NCBI RefSeq assembly: GCF_026626705.1
Contig: NZ_JAPNKC010000001.1
Location: 2,976,001 to 3,040,000 of the forward strand
DNA: 64,000 nt
Reading direction: 5' to 3'
From: Pyxidicoccus sp. MSG2
GTDB lineage: Bacteria > Myxococcota > Myxococcia > Myxococcales > Myxococcaceae
The notes beneath the pieces were generated by a model. That model worked only from the letters and a program-made list of their open reading frames with translations, searched no databases and was not told where the DNA came from. This document shows, piece after piece, positions 6,383 through 15,174 of the stretch (position 1 is its first letter; each line of letters starts with the position of its first letter). The translations under genes were made by a program, and so were the position numbers.

Positions 6383-8725
6383 CTACGCCGCCTTGCGCAC
6401 GTACGTGTCGAAGAGTGCCCCGAAGAAGAAGCGCCCGAAGCGGGCCAGCGCCGCCAGCCGCTGCGCCGGGTCCCGCGCGTGCAGCACCCGCAGGGTGGAG
6501 AGCTGCACGGTGAAGTCCTTCGCGTTCAGCCGCAGGAACCCCCGGTACACACACGGCCCCGACGCGTCCGTGCCCCGGTGCACGGTGACGAGCAGCCGCG
6601 TGGTGTCCTCCCAGAGGTCCAGCCCCGCATCGTCGTGGACGTCCTTGTAACCATCCATGAAGAAGCGCTCTCCCGACTCGGAGACGAGCGGAAGCTGGTA
6701 ACGCATCCGCCGCCCGCCCATCCGGGCCAGGTCCTTCGTCATCAGGTGCAGCACGCCCCCCTCCACCGTCAGCGGCCGGGAGGACAGCACCGGCGCCTGC
6801 ACGCAGCCGGAAATGCTCAGCGGGTGCAGCGAGTGGGTGAACACGGCCTCCAAATCACTCGCCTCCACGGTGACGATGAAGCGGAAGGGCGAGGTGTCCA
6901 GCCGCTCCGGGTCCCCCGCGCGCAGGAAGTCGTCATCCACCGAGCTGGAGATGTAGCCGTGCATCGTCTCGGTGAACTGAACGGACAGCGGCCGCGACGG
7001 CAGCGGCGCGGGCGCCTCGGAGACGGGTGAATAGTCCACCGTCCACCCGTGGCGCCGCGCCATCAGCGCCACGGAGCGCTCCGCCACCGCGGAGATGGTG
7101 AGCAGCGGATTGGTGCCCAGCGGCCGCGGAATCACCGAGCCGTCGCTGACGTAGAGCCCCTCGTGCACGCCGGTGCCGGACGCACCCGCGAAGAGGCGGC
7201 CCTCGTCGTCCACCACGCCCTCCTCCGCGCGCTCGGCCATGGCGCAGCCGCCGAGCGGATGCGTGCACAAGAGCTCATGGCCTGTGAGCTTGCTCCACAG
7301 CGGGTTGCGCACGAAGGTGCCGCCCAGCGCCTCGGTGGCGCGGCGCAGCCGCTCGTCCACCCGGGTGAAGACGGGCTGGAGCCCCGCGTCCGGCCAGTAC
7401 ACGCGCACCCGGTCTCCCGCCAGCCGCATCTCTCCCTTGCCGTCGTCGTGCGACATGACGAGGAACGTCTGCGTGTTGCGCATGGCCCCGAAGTACGGCC
7501 CGCGCAGGGCGCTCTCCGCCATGCGCGCCATCTCCTCCAGGCGGTCCTTGACGCCCCGGTCCGTGTCCTCCCCGGAGAGGGCGGAGGCCGCCGCGAGCAG
7601 CGCCGTCACCGGCCGGGCCAGGGCCCCGGGGATGACGCCGTTCTCGATGACCATGCCGTCTTCCTGATGCGGCGTGGCCCGGTCGTCGATGATGCCGCTG
7701 ATGGTGGGGCCCACCGGCTCGAGCGTGTCGTGCGGCTTGTCCCCATGCCCCACGCCGTTGATGGTGACGTCGGTGTTGTAGCCGAAGGCCATCACGTCGC
7801 CGTTGTTGCTGAAGCGCCGTCCGAGCTGCTCCGAAAGTGGCAGCCCCAGCGCCTTCGAGCGCAGCAGGATTTCCGTCGTGCCCACCGTGCCCGCCGCGAG
7901 GATGACGCGGTCCGCGGTCACCCAAAGGTCCGGCGCATCGAAACGCTCGCGGCCGGCGTTCATCGGCCGGTAGTAGACGCGCCAGCGCCCGCCGTCGCGC
8001 GCGAGGTAGCGCACGCCCACCTCGGTGAAGAGCTTCGCCCCGTGCCGCGCGGCGTCCGGCAGGTAGTTCATCAGCACCGAGTTCTTCGCGCCGACGTTGC
8101 AGCCCGTCATGCAGTCACCGCACAGCGAGCACCCGGGCTGGCGCACTCCGGCGGCGTTGATGCCCGGCTCGAAGGTGACGGCCAGCGGCGGCCGTCGGAA
8201 GGTGCCGCCCAGCTTCTTCGCGGCGCGCTCCAGCGCGTGCAGCGTGGCCAGCGGCGGCGCGTCCTCCGGGTAGGGCGTGGGGCGCAGCATGTGCTCCGCC
8301 CAGGCGAAGCCGTCCTCCAGCAGCCCGTCCACGTCGTCCCGCAGCGCCGCGGGCCAGCGCGTGTCCAGGAAGACGCGCGGGTCCGGCCGCAGGGCCACGC
8401 TGGCGTTGATGAGGGACGTGCCGCCCAGGCCGCAGCCGTTGACGACCGAGACGTCGCCCCCCCGGTGCACCTCGAACAGACCCGTGGGGTTGCCCACGTC
8501 CAGGCCGCTCTCGGGGTCGAAGTGGACTTGCAGCTCCTTGAAGAACTCGGACTCGGTGCGCGGATAGTCGCCGGGCAACAGCTCGCGGCCGCGCTCCAGC
8601 ACGCAGACCTGCTGGCCCGCCCGCGCCAGCCGGCTGGCGCTGATGGCGCCTCCATACCCCGAGCCCACCACCACGACGGAGTAGTGGGACTGCAGCTCGC
8701 TCCACGGTGACGACAACCTGCGCAT
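6383..8725 (-). CDS. GMC-family FAD oxidoreductase (cholesterol-oxidase-like) with C-terminal extension
   Basis: A 780-residue flavoprotein. The N-terminal Rossmann motif is 'VVVGSGYGGAISASRLA' (GxGxxG), followed by 'VLERG' and 'NGCGLGGTSLINASV', the GMC flavin site. A cysteine-rich 'CSLCGDCMTGCNVGAK' sits in the middle. The GMC C-terminal part has 'CTHPLGGCAMAE' and 'YVSDGSVIPRPLGTNPLLTISAVAER', with His and Asn in the places used for catalysis. The family (~550 residues) is exceeded by a ~210-residue C-terminal domain after 'HGW'; similar extensions occur in large bacterial cholesterol-oxidase-like proteins. The start ATG at 8725 has GGGAGCG just upstream. The substrate is unknown (sterol or other alcohol). 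No signal peptide is seen, so it is likely cytoplasmic. Confidence 0.85.
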   Translation of the reverse strand: MRRLSSPWSELQSHYSVVVVGSGYGGAISASRLARAGQQVCVLERGRELLPGDYPRTESEFFKELQVHFDPESGLDVGNPTGLFEVHRGGDVSVVNGCGLGGTSLINASVALRPDPRVFLDTRWPAALRDDVDGLLEDGFAWAEHMLRPTPYPEDAPPLATLHALERAAKKLGGTFRRPPLAVTFEPGINAAGVRQPGCSLCGDCMTGCNVGAKNSVLMNYLPDAARHGAKLFTEVGVRYLARDGGRWRVYYRPMNAGRERFDAPDLWVTADRVILAAGTVGTTEILLRSKALGLPLSEQLGRRFSNNGDVMAFGYNTDVTINGVGHGDKPHDTLEPVGPTISGIIDDRATPHQEDGMVIENGVIPGALARPVTALLAAASALSGEDTDRGVKDRLEEMARMAESALRGPYFGAMRNTQTFLVMSHDDGKGEMRLAGDRVRVYWPDAGLQPVFTRVDERLRRATEALGGTFVRNPLWSKLTGHELLCTHPLGGCAMAERAEEGVVDDEGRLFAGASGTGVHEGLYVSDGSVIPRPLGTNPLLTISAVAERSVALMARRHGWTVDYSPVSEAPAPLPSRPLSVQFTETMHGYISSSVDDDFLRAGDPERLDTSPFRFIVTVEASDLEAVFTHSLHPLSISGCVQAPVLSSRPLTVEGGVLHLMTKDLARMGGRRMRYQLPLVSESGERFFMDGYKDVHDDAGLDLWEDTTRLLVTVHRGTDASGPCVYRGFLRLNAKDFTVQLSTLRVLHARDPAQRLAALARFGRFFFGALFDTYVRKAA

Positions 8726-8927
8726 CGACGCTCCCAATGACTGCTCCCGCCCTGCCCCACCCCTCACGCACTCCAGGTGCTACAGCCACTGCAGGCAGCC
8801 GGGGAAGAGCGACCAGGGAGACATACGCCCGAGCCGCCATTCCTTGGGCCTGCGGGGCCCTCGGACTCCACTCGGACATAGAAGGGCTTCTGGCACCGGT
8901 CAAAATCCGTCCCGGCCGGGCCGCGTC

Positions 8928-9629
8928 TCACTCCAGCTCCGCCGCCTCCCCATCCGCGCGGCGGAGCGCGTTGACGAGCCGGTGCGCATGCCGCGTCGTC
9001 TCCGGCTCGCGGTACTTCGGGCTCACCTTCAGCACCAGGTCCACCGCGGTGGGCAAATCCATCAGGTGGCCCGGCGACACGTATACGGGCTGCACGCCCT
9101 TGCGCGTACGCACCGCCATGCCCACCACCTCGCCCTTGTGGGTGATGGGCGCGGTGGCGCCCCGCGCGTCCCCCAGCTTCCCGTACGTGCCCACCAGCAG
9201 CGACTTGGCGCACCCGATGGACGGCACGCCGAACAGCAGCCCGCCGTGACAGGCAATCCCCATGCGTCGGGGATGCGCCGTGCCCTGCCCGTCGAAGATG
9301 ACCACGTCCGGGCGCACGGTGAGCCGCTCCCACGCGGCCTTCACGATGGGCAGCTCCCGGAAGGACAGCAGACCCGGCACGTAGGGGAACGTCAGCGCCA
9401 CCGCCGCCCCGGACTGCGCCACCGGCACCAGCGTGGCCGCGTCGAGGACGACGATGCCGCCGTAGCCCGTGTCGTTCCCCTTCTCCGTGGAGATGTCCGC
9501 GCCCGCCACGCGCTCCACCTTCATGCCCGCTGGGGGCTGGAGCACCAGCAGCTCGCGCAGCCGCTTCTGCAGCGCCACCGCTTCCGTGGGCGTGACATCC
9601 CAGCGGCCCACTTCTTCCCGAAGCTCCAT
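8928..9629 (-). CDS. nfi: Endonuclease V (deoxyinosine 3' endonuclease)
   Basis: A 233-residue protein of normal EndoV length. It cuts DNA (or RNA) one nucleotide 3' of inosine during alternative excision repair. Family signatures are 'VAGADIS' (D45, first metal ligand), 'YVPGLLSFRELP' (Tyr/Pro wedge region plus Glu), 'DVVIFDGQGTAHPRRMGIACHGG' (second Asp and the AHPRRxGxAxHxG motif) and 'VYVSPGHLMDLPTA' near the end. The start ATG at 9629 follows GGGAGG; an upstream Met at 9692 has no site. It is a single-gene unit with ~200-nt gaps. Its inosine specificity is worth noting next to a HAM1-like protein 4 kb away, but no operon link exists. Confidence 0.93.
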   Translation of the reverse strand: MELREEVGRWDVTPTEAVALQKRLRELLVLQPPAGMKVERVAGADISTEKGNDTGYGGIVVLDAATLVPVAQSGAAVALTFPYVPGLLSFRELPIVKAAWERLTVRPDVVIFDGQGTAHPRRMGIACHGGLLFGVPSIGCAKSLLVGTYGKLGDARGATAPITHKGEVVGMAVRTRKGVQPVYVSPGHLMDLPTAVDLVLKVSPKYREPETTRHAHRLVNALRRADGEAAELE

Positions 9630-9848
9630 GCGCCGGCCCTCCCGTGACTGCCGCCCAATCTGGAACCCTCCTGCCCCGAGGCAACCCACCACGTCACGTC
9701 CCTTTCATCCAACCGTGGACTACCGGACGCGAGGCCCCCCTCTGGAGCAAAGTCCCTGTTCTTTGGTCACCCGGCCTCGCGTCCCGCCTCTTGTGGAGGG
9801 GAGGGACGACGGGCGTAGCGTGGACCTTCCCTGGTACGGGAGGTCGTG

Positions 9849-10877
9849 ATGCATCGGTTCCTCGCAGGCTGTCTCGCAGTGTCCGCGCTGGTGTTGGCCC
9901 ACTCCGCCAACGCGTCCGAGTGTGGCTACACGTCCGCTGGCTGGAATGCCCCCAATGGCGCGGTGGTGTTCGACCGGGGCGAGGGCCCCATCCGCAACGT
10001 GATGGACGCCATCGGCGAGTACCGGACGCACTCCATGCTGTCCCACGGCGCCATCGGCAGCGTGTCCCACGCCACCATGAAGGACCCGGACCAGAACGGC
10101 TGGCCCACCGTGTGCGGGACGCCGCTCAACGTGAATCAGCTCCAGTACGGCTACCCGGGGCTGGAGCAGGTCAACCAGGGCGGCATCTACCACTACATGT
10201 ACGACCCGAACGGCAGCGGCCCCGAGTGGACGGCGTGGCAGCTCGGCGACGCCATGGGTGCGGCCCAGGTGGCGGACAACCTCTGGTTCAACCACCCGTA
10301 TGTCAGCGACGCGTCGCGCGTGGACTCGGGTCAGTACATCGACCGGCCGCTGTGGAACGGCGCGCGCGTGCCCTACTCGCTCTTCCAGTACCGCGACCTC
10401 CAGAGCGTCCACCAGATGCCGGGCAGCGCGACGAACAACGGAATGGTGTGCTCCACCTTCCTCGCCTATGCGCACAACTACGCGGGCCGGGGCTTCGTCT
10501 CCGCGTACACCTATTCGCATGACCGCATCGCCAACGCGTCCAACTCGCTCTATTCGGGCGTGTACAACCACTGCAAGTCGTCGCTCGGGTGGTTCGAGAA
10601 CGCGGCTCTGACGGTCATCTGCCCCGTCTTCTGGAACGTGTGTGGCAACGCCGGCAACCAGGTGGCCAACTGCATGTCCGCCGGCCGCTGCGACACGAGC
10701 AGCAGCAGCATCTGGAAGGGCGTGCGTGACAACGCCTCCACCACCGCGACCTCCATCAGTCCGGACCGCATCGGCGGCTGGGGCGTCCACCCCATCTCCG
10801 CCACGCTGTGGGCGAGCGACTACTCGCACCAGCTCCAGTGGAACTCGGGCGGCAACGTGTACGGCTGCTGGCAGTGA
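9849..10877 (+). CDS. Exported Cys-containing protein of unknown function
   Basis: A 342-residue protein with a clear Sec signal (residues 1-22, cleavage near ANA-SE). The mature protein is rich in Asn, Gly, Tyr and Trp, with about eight cysteines in spaced pairs typical of disulfide-bonded secreted proteins. A 'NNGMVCSTFLAYAHNY' segment contains a Cys followed by His and Asn at protease-like spacing (NlpC/P60 or YiiX-type peptidases begin with such a Cys). An earlier 'THSMLSHG' also fits such a fold, so a cysteine peptidase/amidase is possible but unproven. ATG 9849 is chosen over GTG 9846 because GGGAGG gives a 5-nt spacer. It is followed after 41 nt by a membrane-anchored partner in the same direction. 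Confidence 0.75.
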   Translation: MHRFLAGCLAVSALVLAHSANASECGYTSAGWNAPNGAVVFDRGEGPIRNVMDAIGEYRTHSMLSHGAIGSVSHATMKDPDQNGWPTVCGTPLNVNQLQYGYPGLEQVNQGGIYHYMYDPNGSGPEWTAWQLGDAMGAAQVADNLWFNHPYVSDASRVDSGQYIDRPLWNGARVPYSLFQYRDLQSVHQMPGSATNNGMVCSTFLAYAHNYAGRGFVSAYTYSHDRIANASNSLYSGVYNHCKSSLGWFENAALTVICPVFWNVCGNAGNQVANCMSAGRCDTSSSSIWKGVRDNASTTATSISPDRIGGWGVHPISATLWASDYSHQLQWNSGGNVYGCWQ

Positions 10878-10918
10878 CGCGAGTCCCGGTTCCCTGACGG
10901 GAAGAGAGGAAGCCTCGG

Positions 10919-12277
10919 ATGAAGCCGGTGGACCGTCCCTTCTGGAAGCGGCGCTGGGCACGCATGATTGGACTGGCCACGGTGGTGCTCGTGGCCGGGT
11001 GGTTCCTCTCTCGGGAGCGACCGCCGCCTCCGGGTCCGGCTCCGGAGGTGGCGCGGGCGCCCGAGCCCGAGCGCCTCTCCCCTGCCCCGTCTCCAGCGCC
11101 CGCCGCGCCGCCGCCCACGGTGGCGGTGGATGCGCCCCGAGCGGCACCGGTGCCTCCGCCCGTCATCGACGCGGTGACGGTGGAGAAGCAGGAGGTCTGC
11201 TCCGGCGAGGACAACCTCATCAGCGTCCGGGCGCACTCGCCGGATGGCAATGACACGTATCTGCACTCCACCATCGGCACGGGCACTGGAATGCGCGTGC
11301 CGCTGCGCGTGTGGCTGGAGCCGGATGGGACGTACGCGCAGCCGGTGGTGACGGTGTTCGGCAAGGACAACGTGTCCACGACGGTGACGGTGCCTCACTA
11401 CACGGTGAAGTCGTGCGAGCCCGAGCGGCTGGTGGAGGTCCTCTCCCGGCGCCTCCCCAACGCCGACGAGGACTACGAGTTCCTCGCCCGCATCATCGAA
11501 GTGCCGAAGCGGGACGCGGCGCCCCGCACACCCTTCACGCCAGTGAAGTACGTGTGGACGTTCGATGACCAGCACACGGTGACGACGACGGCGCCGACGA
11601 CGTCCCACACGCTGAGCGGCACGGGTACGCAGCCGTGGGCCATGTATCTGCAGCACCTGGTGCGGGTGGATGTGTTCGACGCGAAGGGCCGGAAGCTGAC
11701 GGGACGCTCGTCGATGCAGGTGCTCAACACGTCCTTCGAGAACTTCGACAAGAAGGGCGTCGTCACACTGCTGGCCCGGGGCACTCCGCGCTTCCCGGAG
11801 CTGGGCGAGGACGGCGTGGTGAGGCAGAAGTTCCGCCTGTATCACCAGTGGAAGGGGCTGGTGCGCCTGGAGCGGGTGACGGCCCTTCGCGCCCGGGTGC
11901 CGGAGCGCGGCGCTCCGCCATTGCCGGAAGAAGCGGCCGAGGTGTCCCTGGGCGTGGATGTCATCCCCGAGGGCCAGGGGGTGGAGGTGACGGTGTCACT
12001 GGACACGAAGGTCGAGCCGGAGGTGTCCGTCGTCACATACGCGCTGGAGGGCAACACGCTGGACGGCCACCCGGCGCGGGGGACGTTTTCGGTGATGCGG
12101 CCGCCGCCCCGGCCCACGAAGGAGAACAGCACGCCCATCACCGACCCGCTGCTGATGGCGAAGGTGAAGAAGGCCCGCGAGCTGCTCGGCCAGCCATTCG
12201 TCACCGACGAGGACCTCTGGCGACTGGAGCGCGAGGGGCGCTTCGACGACCTCAAGGTCCAGCGCGAGGTGCCCTGA
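10919..12277 (+). CDS. Membrane-anchored periplasmic protein of unknown function
   Basis: A 452-residue protein. Residues ~17-31 form a single N-terminal transmembrane helix after a basic cytoplasmic stub. Next comes a Pro/Ala-rich linker (35-85) and then beta-rich sequence, resembling two or more Ig-like or PKD-like beta-sandwich domains ('VSVRAHSPDGND', 'VKYVWTFDDQHTVTTTAPTTSHTL'). The 'WTFDD' pattern is reminiscent of PKD domains. No catalytic motif is seen. It follows the exported protein at 9849 with 41 nt between, suggesting a two-gene unit whose products meet outside the inner membrane. GAGAGGAAG precedes the start codon. The palindrome array begins right after its stop. Confidence 0.7.
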   Translation: MKPVDRPFWKRRWARMIGLATVVLVAGWFLSRERPPPPGPAPEVARAPEPERLSPAPSPAPAAPPPTVAVDAPRAAPVPPPVIDAVTVEKQEVCSGEDNLISVRAHSPDGNDTYLHSTIGTGTGMRVPLRVWLEPDGTYAQPVVTVFGKDNVSTTVTVPHYTVKSCEPERLVEVLSRRLPNADEDYEFLARIIEVPKRDAAPRTPFTPVKYVWTFDDQHTVTTTAPTTSHTLSGTGTQPWAMYLQHLVRVDVFDAKGRKLTGRSSMQVLNTSFENFDKKGVVTLLARGTPRFPELGEDGVVRQKFRLYHQWKGLVRLERVTALRARVPERGAPPLPEEAAEVSLGVDVIPEGQGVEVTVSLDTKVEPEVSVVTYALEGNTLDGHPARGTFSVMRPPPRPTKENSTPITDPLLMAKVKKARELLGQPFVTDEDLWRLEREGRFDDLKVQREVP

Positions 12278-12302
12278 CCGCCGCGGCCCGCAGGCCGGAA
12301 TG

Positions 12303-12865
12303 GCCGTTCCGCCGACGGGGGACGGGGACTGCCGGAACCGCTACCGCCGGAAGGAACGTTCCTTCCAGACCGACCGGCGCCCCCCGGCCGCCGCCGACCT
12401 TGCCGGAATGAACGTTCCTTCCAGACCGACCGGCCCCCCCCGGCCGCCGACCTTGCCGGAATGAACGTTCCTTCCAGACCGACCGGCGCCCCCCGGCCGC
12501 CGCCGACCTTGCCGGAAGGAACGTTCCTTCCAGACCGACCGGCGCCCCGGGCAGACCTCCCGTCGGAATGAACGTTCCTTCCAGACCGACCGGCGCCCCG
12601 GGCAGACCTCCCGTCGGAATGAACATTCCTTCCGGCCCGACCGGCCCCCCGGGCGGCCCTCCCACCGGAATGAACGCTCCTTCCAGACCGACCGACGCCC
12701 CGGGCGGCTCTCCCACCTGAAGGAACGTTCCTTCCAGACCGACCGGCGGCCCGCCCGGGCAGCCGTGCCATTGGAATGAACGTTTCTTCCAGGCAACCGG
12801 TGGCGGCTCCGCCTCCCACCTGACCGGAACGACCGTTCCATCAAGAGTCCCGACCGGCGGCCGTT
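12303..12865. repeat. Tandem array of ~10 palindromic GGAANGAACGTTCCTTCC units
   Basis: Palindromic cores lie at 12349-12366, 12405-12422, 12458-12475, 12514-12531, 12565-12582, 12616-12633, 12667-12684, 12718-12735 and 12773-12790, with a degenerate one at 12825-12838. The period is 51-56 bp. The perfect unit is GGAAGGAACGTTCCTTCC. Most units are followed by AGACCGACCGGCG and a C-rich spacer that is itself repeated (CCCCGGGCAGACCTCCCGTC or a longer C/G variant). Spacers are not unique, so this is not CRISPR. Reading frames stay open across it on the - strand only because the period and GC content permit it. It fills the gap between two + strand genes. Confidence 0.9.
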
Positions 12866-12890
12866 CCAAGCGCCGCAGGCACGCGAAGAC

Positions 12891-14066
12891 GTGGTGACGT
12901 CTCCGCGCATGTCCGGAGCCTCGTCTTCCCCTTACGGCTGGCGGGCCCTGCTCCCGCTCCTGGTGCTGTGCTGCTGCGTCCCGGTCGCCGCACGCGCGGA
13001 GGGCCTGCCGACAGACGGGGGCACCACCGCGCCACATCCCTCGCCGGAGCCCACGACAGACTCCCTGCCGAAGGACTCACTTGATGCGCTGGAGCAGCGC
13101 ATCCTCGGCAAAGGCTGCGAGCCCAAGCTCCTCGGCAACGCCGACCGCCGCTTCATCGAGGCGCAGCTCCTCTGCGATGCGCACCTGTCCTTCATCCTCG
13201 TCCAGGCCGCGATGGACGGGAACCCGGTGCCGGACACGCAGCGGCGACTGAAGGCGCTGCTAGCAGATGCGCTCGAACGAGCCCGGGGTCCCTTCAAGGC
13301 ACAGGGCGGAACGAGCATCGCGGGACATGCACTCCCGCCCAGCGTGCTCTACCGGGGCTACGTCCTGCTGATGCTCGCGGGCATGGAGCGCGCCGGGCTC
13401 GCGGACGCGGAGTCCACCGCCCTCTTCGACGGCCTGGCCGCGCAGCTCGTGGACGCGCTCTCGCGACAACTCCTGCTGCCCAGCTTCGGCCGGTCCATCT
13501 GGCCCTGCGACAGTGCACCAGCCGCGGCGGGCCTGCTGCTCCACGGACGGCTCCGAAGCAACGCGGAGTCACGTGCCACGGGTGAGCGGCTCGTCGCGCG
13601 GCTGGTTGAACTGTCGAACCTGCCCACGGGCTTCCCCACGAAGGTCGACGCGAAGGGACGGCCGGTGGAGCCCACGCAACGCGCCACCACCCTGGCGTGG
13701 ACGGGCGCCTTCCTGGCCATGGCCTCGCACCCGGCGGCGCGGCACTTCACGGCCACGCTGGTAGGCGGCTACTGCGACCATCCCGCTGGCAACGCCCTGC
13801 CCCTCGCCGCCTGCCGCGAGTGGCCGCGCGGAGTGAAGGGACGGGAGGACTCCGCCAGCGGACCGCTCGTCTTCGGCGGCTACTCCGTGGGCGCGAGCGC
13901 CCTGGCCATCGCCGCCACCCGGCTCTCCAGCGAGCACTCGCAATGGCACGCCCACCTGCTCAACGCCGCGAGGGAGATGGGCATCCGCGCCACGCTGGAG
14001 CAACCCCGGAAGCAGCCCCTGGAGGCGGCGCTCTACTGGTGGGGCACCACCGTGCGTCCGTGGTAG
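12891..14066 (+). CDS. Exported protein of unknown function
   Basis: About 391 residues if GTG 12891 is used, or 385 from ATG 12909; neither has a good ribosome site, so the start is uncertain. After either start comes a hydrophobic stretch with Cys (LLPLLVLCCCVPVAARA), a Sec signal. The mature part is helical, with repeated Leu/Ala patterns and a C-terminal 'LYWWGTT'. The cysteines at 'GKGCEP', 'LLCDAHL', 'WPCDSA' and 'YCDHPA...LAACREW' suggest disulfides. I do not recognise the family. Its stop is 7 nt from the convergent phytochelatin-synthase-like gene. The palindrome array covers its promoter region, so the array could affect its expression. Confidence 0.7.
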   Translation: MVTSPRMSGASSSPYGWRALLPLLVLCCCVPVAARAEGLPTDGGTTAPHPSPEPTTDSLPKDSLDALEQRILGKGCEPKLLGNADRRFIEAQLLCDAHLSFILVQAAMDGNPVPDTQRRLKALLADALERARGPFKAQGGTSIAGHALPPSVLYRGYVLLMLAGMERAGLADAESTALFDGLAAQLVDALSRQLLLPSFGRSIWPCDSAPAAAGLLLHGRLRSNAESRATGERLVARLVELSNLPTGFPTKVDAKGRPVEPTQRATTLAWTGAFLAMASHPAARHFTATLVGGYCDHPAGNALPLAACREWPRGVKGREDSASGPLVFGGYSVGASALAIAATRLSSEHSQWHAHLLNAAREMGIRATLEQPRKQPLEAALYWWGTTVRPW

Positions 14067-14073
14067 CGCGAGG

Positions 14074-14910
14074 CTACGGCGTGCTTCGCGCTTGCGCCGG
14101 CCTGCCCTCCTTCACCAGCAGGTAGCCACGGTTCTCCTGCACGTCCGGCGTGCGCATGGACGCGAGGAGCGAGGAGGCCTTCACCCATACCCAGCGCTGG
14201 TCCGTGGCGTTGACGTCCATGACCAGGAACGAGTCGGACTTCGCGTCATACGCCGCCAGCGGCGAGACATGCCCGCCACCCTGCTGTCCCAGCACGGGCC
14301 GGAAGTAGTTGATGATGACGTAGTCGCCCTGCGTCTTGAGGTTCTTCTTCAGCTCCTCACGGACGACAGCGTCCTTCAGCGAGTCGTTGAGCACGCGCAG
14401 CTTCACGTCCAGCCCCTGCGCCGCGAGCATCCCCGCGAGCTGGCGAAGCTGGATGCCGGCGTCCGACTGGCCGTCCTCGCCACGCGGCTGGCCGAAGACC
14501 TCCGAGCGGGTCTTCACCTCGCGCACCTTCTCGTCGAAGAAGTTGTTCTGCGTGTAGCGGTAGAAGAGCGGGTCGAAGCCCGGGGGCAATCGCGCGCGGT
14601 CCTCGGCGGACACGAGCGAGGGGTCCTGCGGCTTCGCCACCGCGTCATTCCCCATGCGCACGGCGTTGAGCACGATGACGGACGAGGTAGGGCCGCAAAA
14701 GGCCTTGTTGCCCTGCGACTCGAACTGGTTGGCCAGGTGGAAGAAGTCCACCTTGTAGCGGCTGCGCTCGAGGCGCTTGATGGACTCGGGGGCCGCGAAG
14801 CTGACGACGACCGGGGCCGCGGGCCTGAAGCCCCTGGCGGGAGCCGTCATCGGCGCGAGGGCGGCGAGCCCACCGCCGAGCACGAGCAGCGTGGTGCGGA
14901 GCGTCTTCAT
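14074..14910 (-). CDS. Phytochelatin-synthase-family papain-like cysteine protein, exported
   Basis: A 278-residue protein. An N-terminal signal segment (1-26) is followed by the phytochelatin synthase domain. The catalytic Cys72 lies in 'GNKAFCGPTSSVIVLNA', His214 in 'GGGHVSPLAAYD' and Asp232 in 'FLVMDVNATDQRW'. Bacterial one-domain members act on glutathione (removing Gly) or related peptides rather than making long phytochelatins. Export to the periplasm fits a thiol or peptide hydrolase role there. ATG 14910 is chosen because the signal peptide begins there; no clear purine-rich site is visible. It is divergent from the protease gene at 15175, with a 264-nt shared upstream region. Confidence 0.85.
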   Translation of the reverse strand: MKTLRTTLLVLGGGLAALAPMTAPARGFRPAAPVVVSFAAPESIKRLERSRYKVDFFHLANQFESQGNKAFCGPTSSVIVLNAVRMGNDAVAKPQDPSLVSAEDRARLPPGFDPLFYRYTQNNFFDEKVREVKTRSEVFGQPRGEDGQSDAGIQLRQLAGMLAAQGLDVKLRVLNDSLKDAVVREELKKNLKTQGDYVIINYFRPVLGQQGGGHVSPLAAYDAKSDSFLVMDVNATDQRWVWVKASSLLASMRTPDVQENRGYLLVKEGRPAQARSTP

Positions 14911-15174
14911 TGGAGGCTGTGACCTGGGGTGTGCATACGAAGCGCGTGCGCACAGCCTGCCACGGGCCCCGACACGCAGGAAATCCAGCGCCGCCGCCTC
15001 CCTGCCTGCTTCAACCCGGGGCCTCCGCCACTGCAAAACCATACACGTCGCTCTGACATCCCCACGCCTGTTCATTGACGGACCGCTGTCTCATCCCAGA
15101 GGGTCGAATCAGGGATAAACCGCTTTGAACGTCGATTCGTTTCACCCGGACAACTCCTTTCCCAAAGGTGAAAC

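Noticed and set aside
11842-12819. Long repetitive - strand ORFs (GRSVWKERSFR-type repeats) across the palindrome array
   Set aside because: They arise from translating the DNA repeat in frames without stops. Several frames are open at once, and no ribosome site or non-repetitive domain is found.
12303-12865. CRISPR array
   Set aside because: The intervening segments are repeats of each other rather than unique spacers, the period is uneven, and no cas gene is present.
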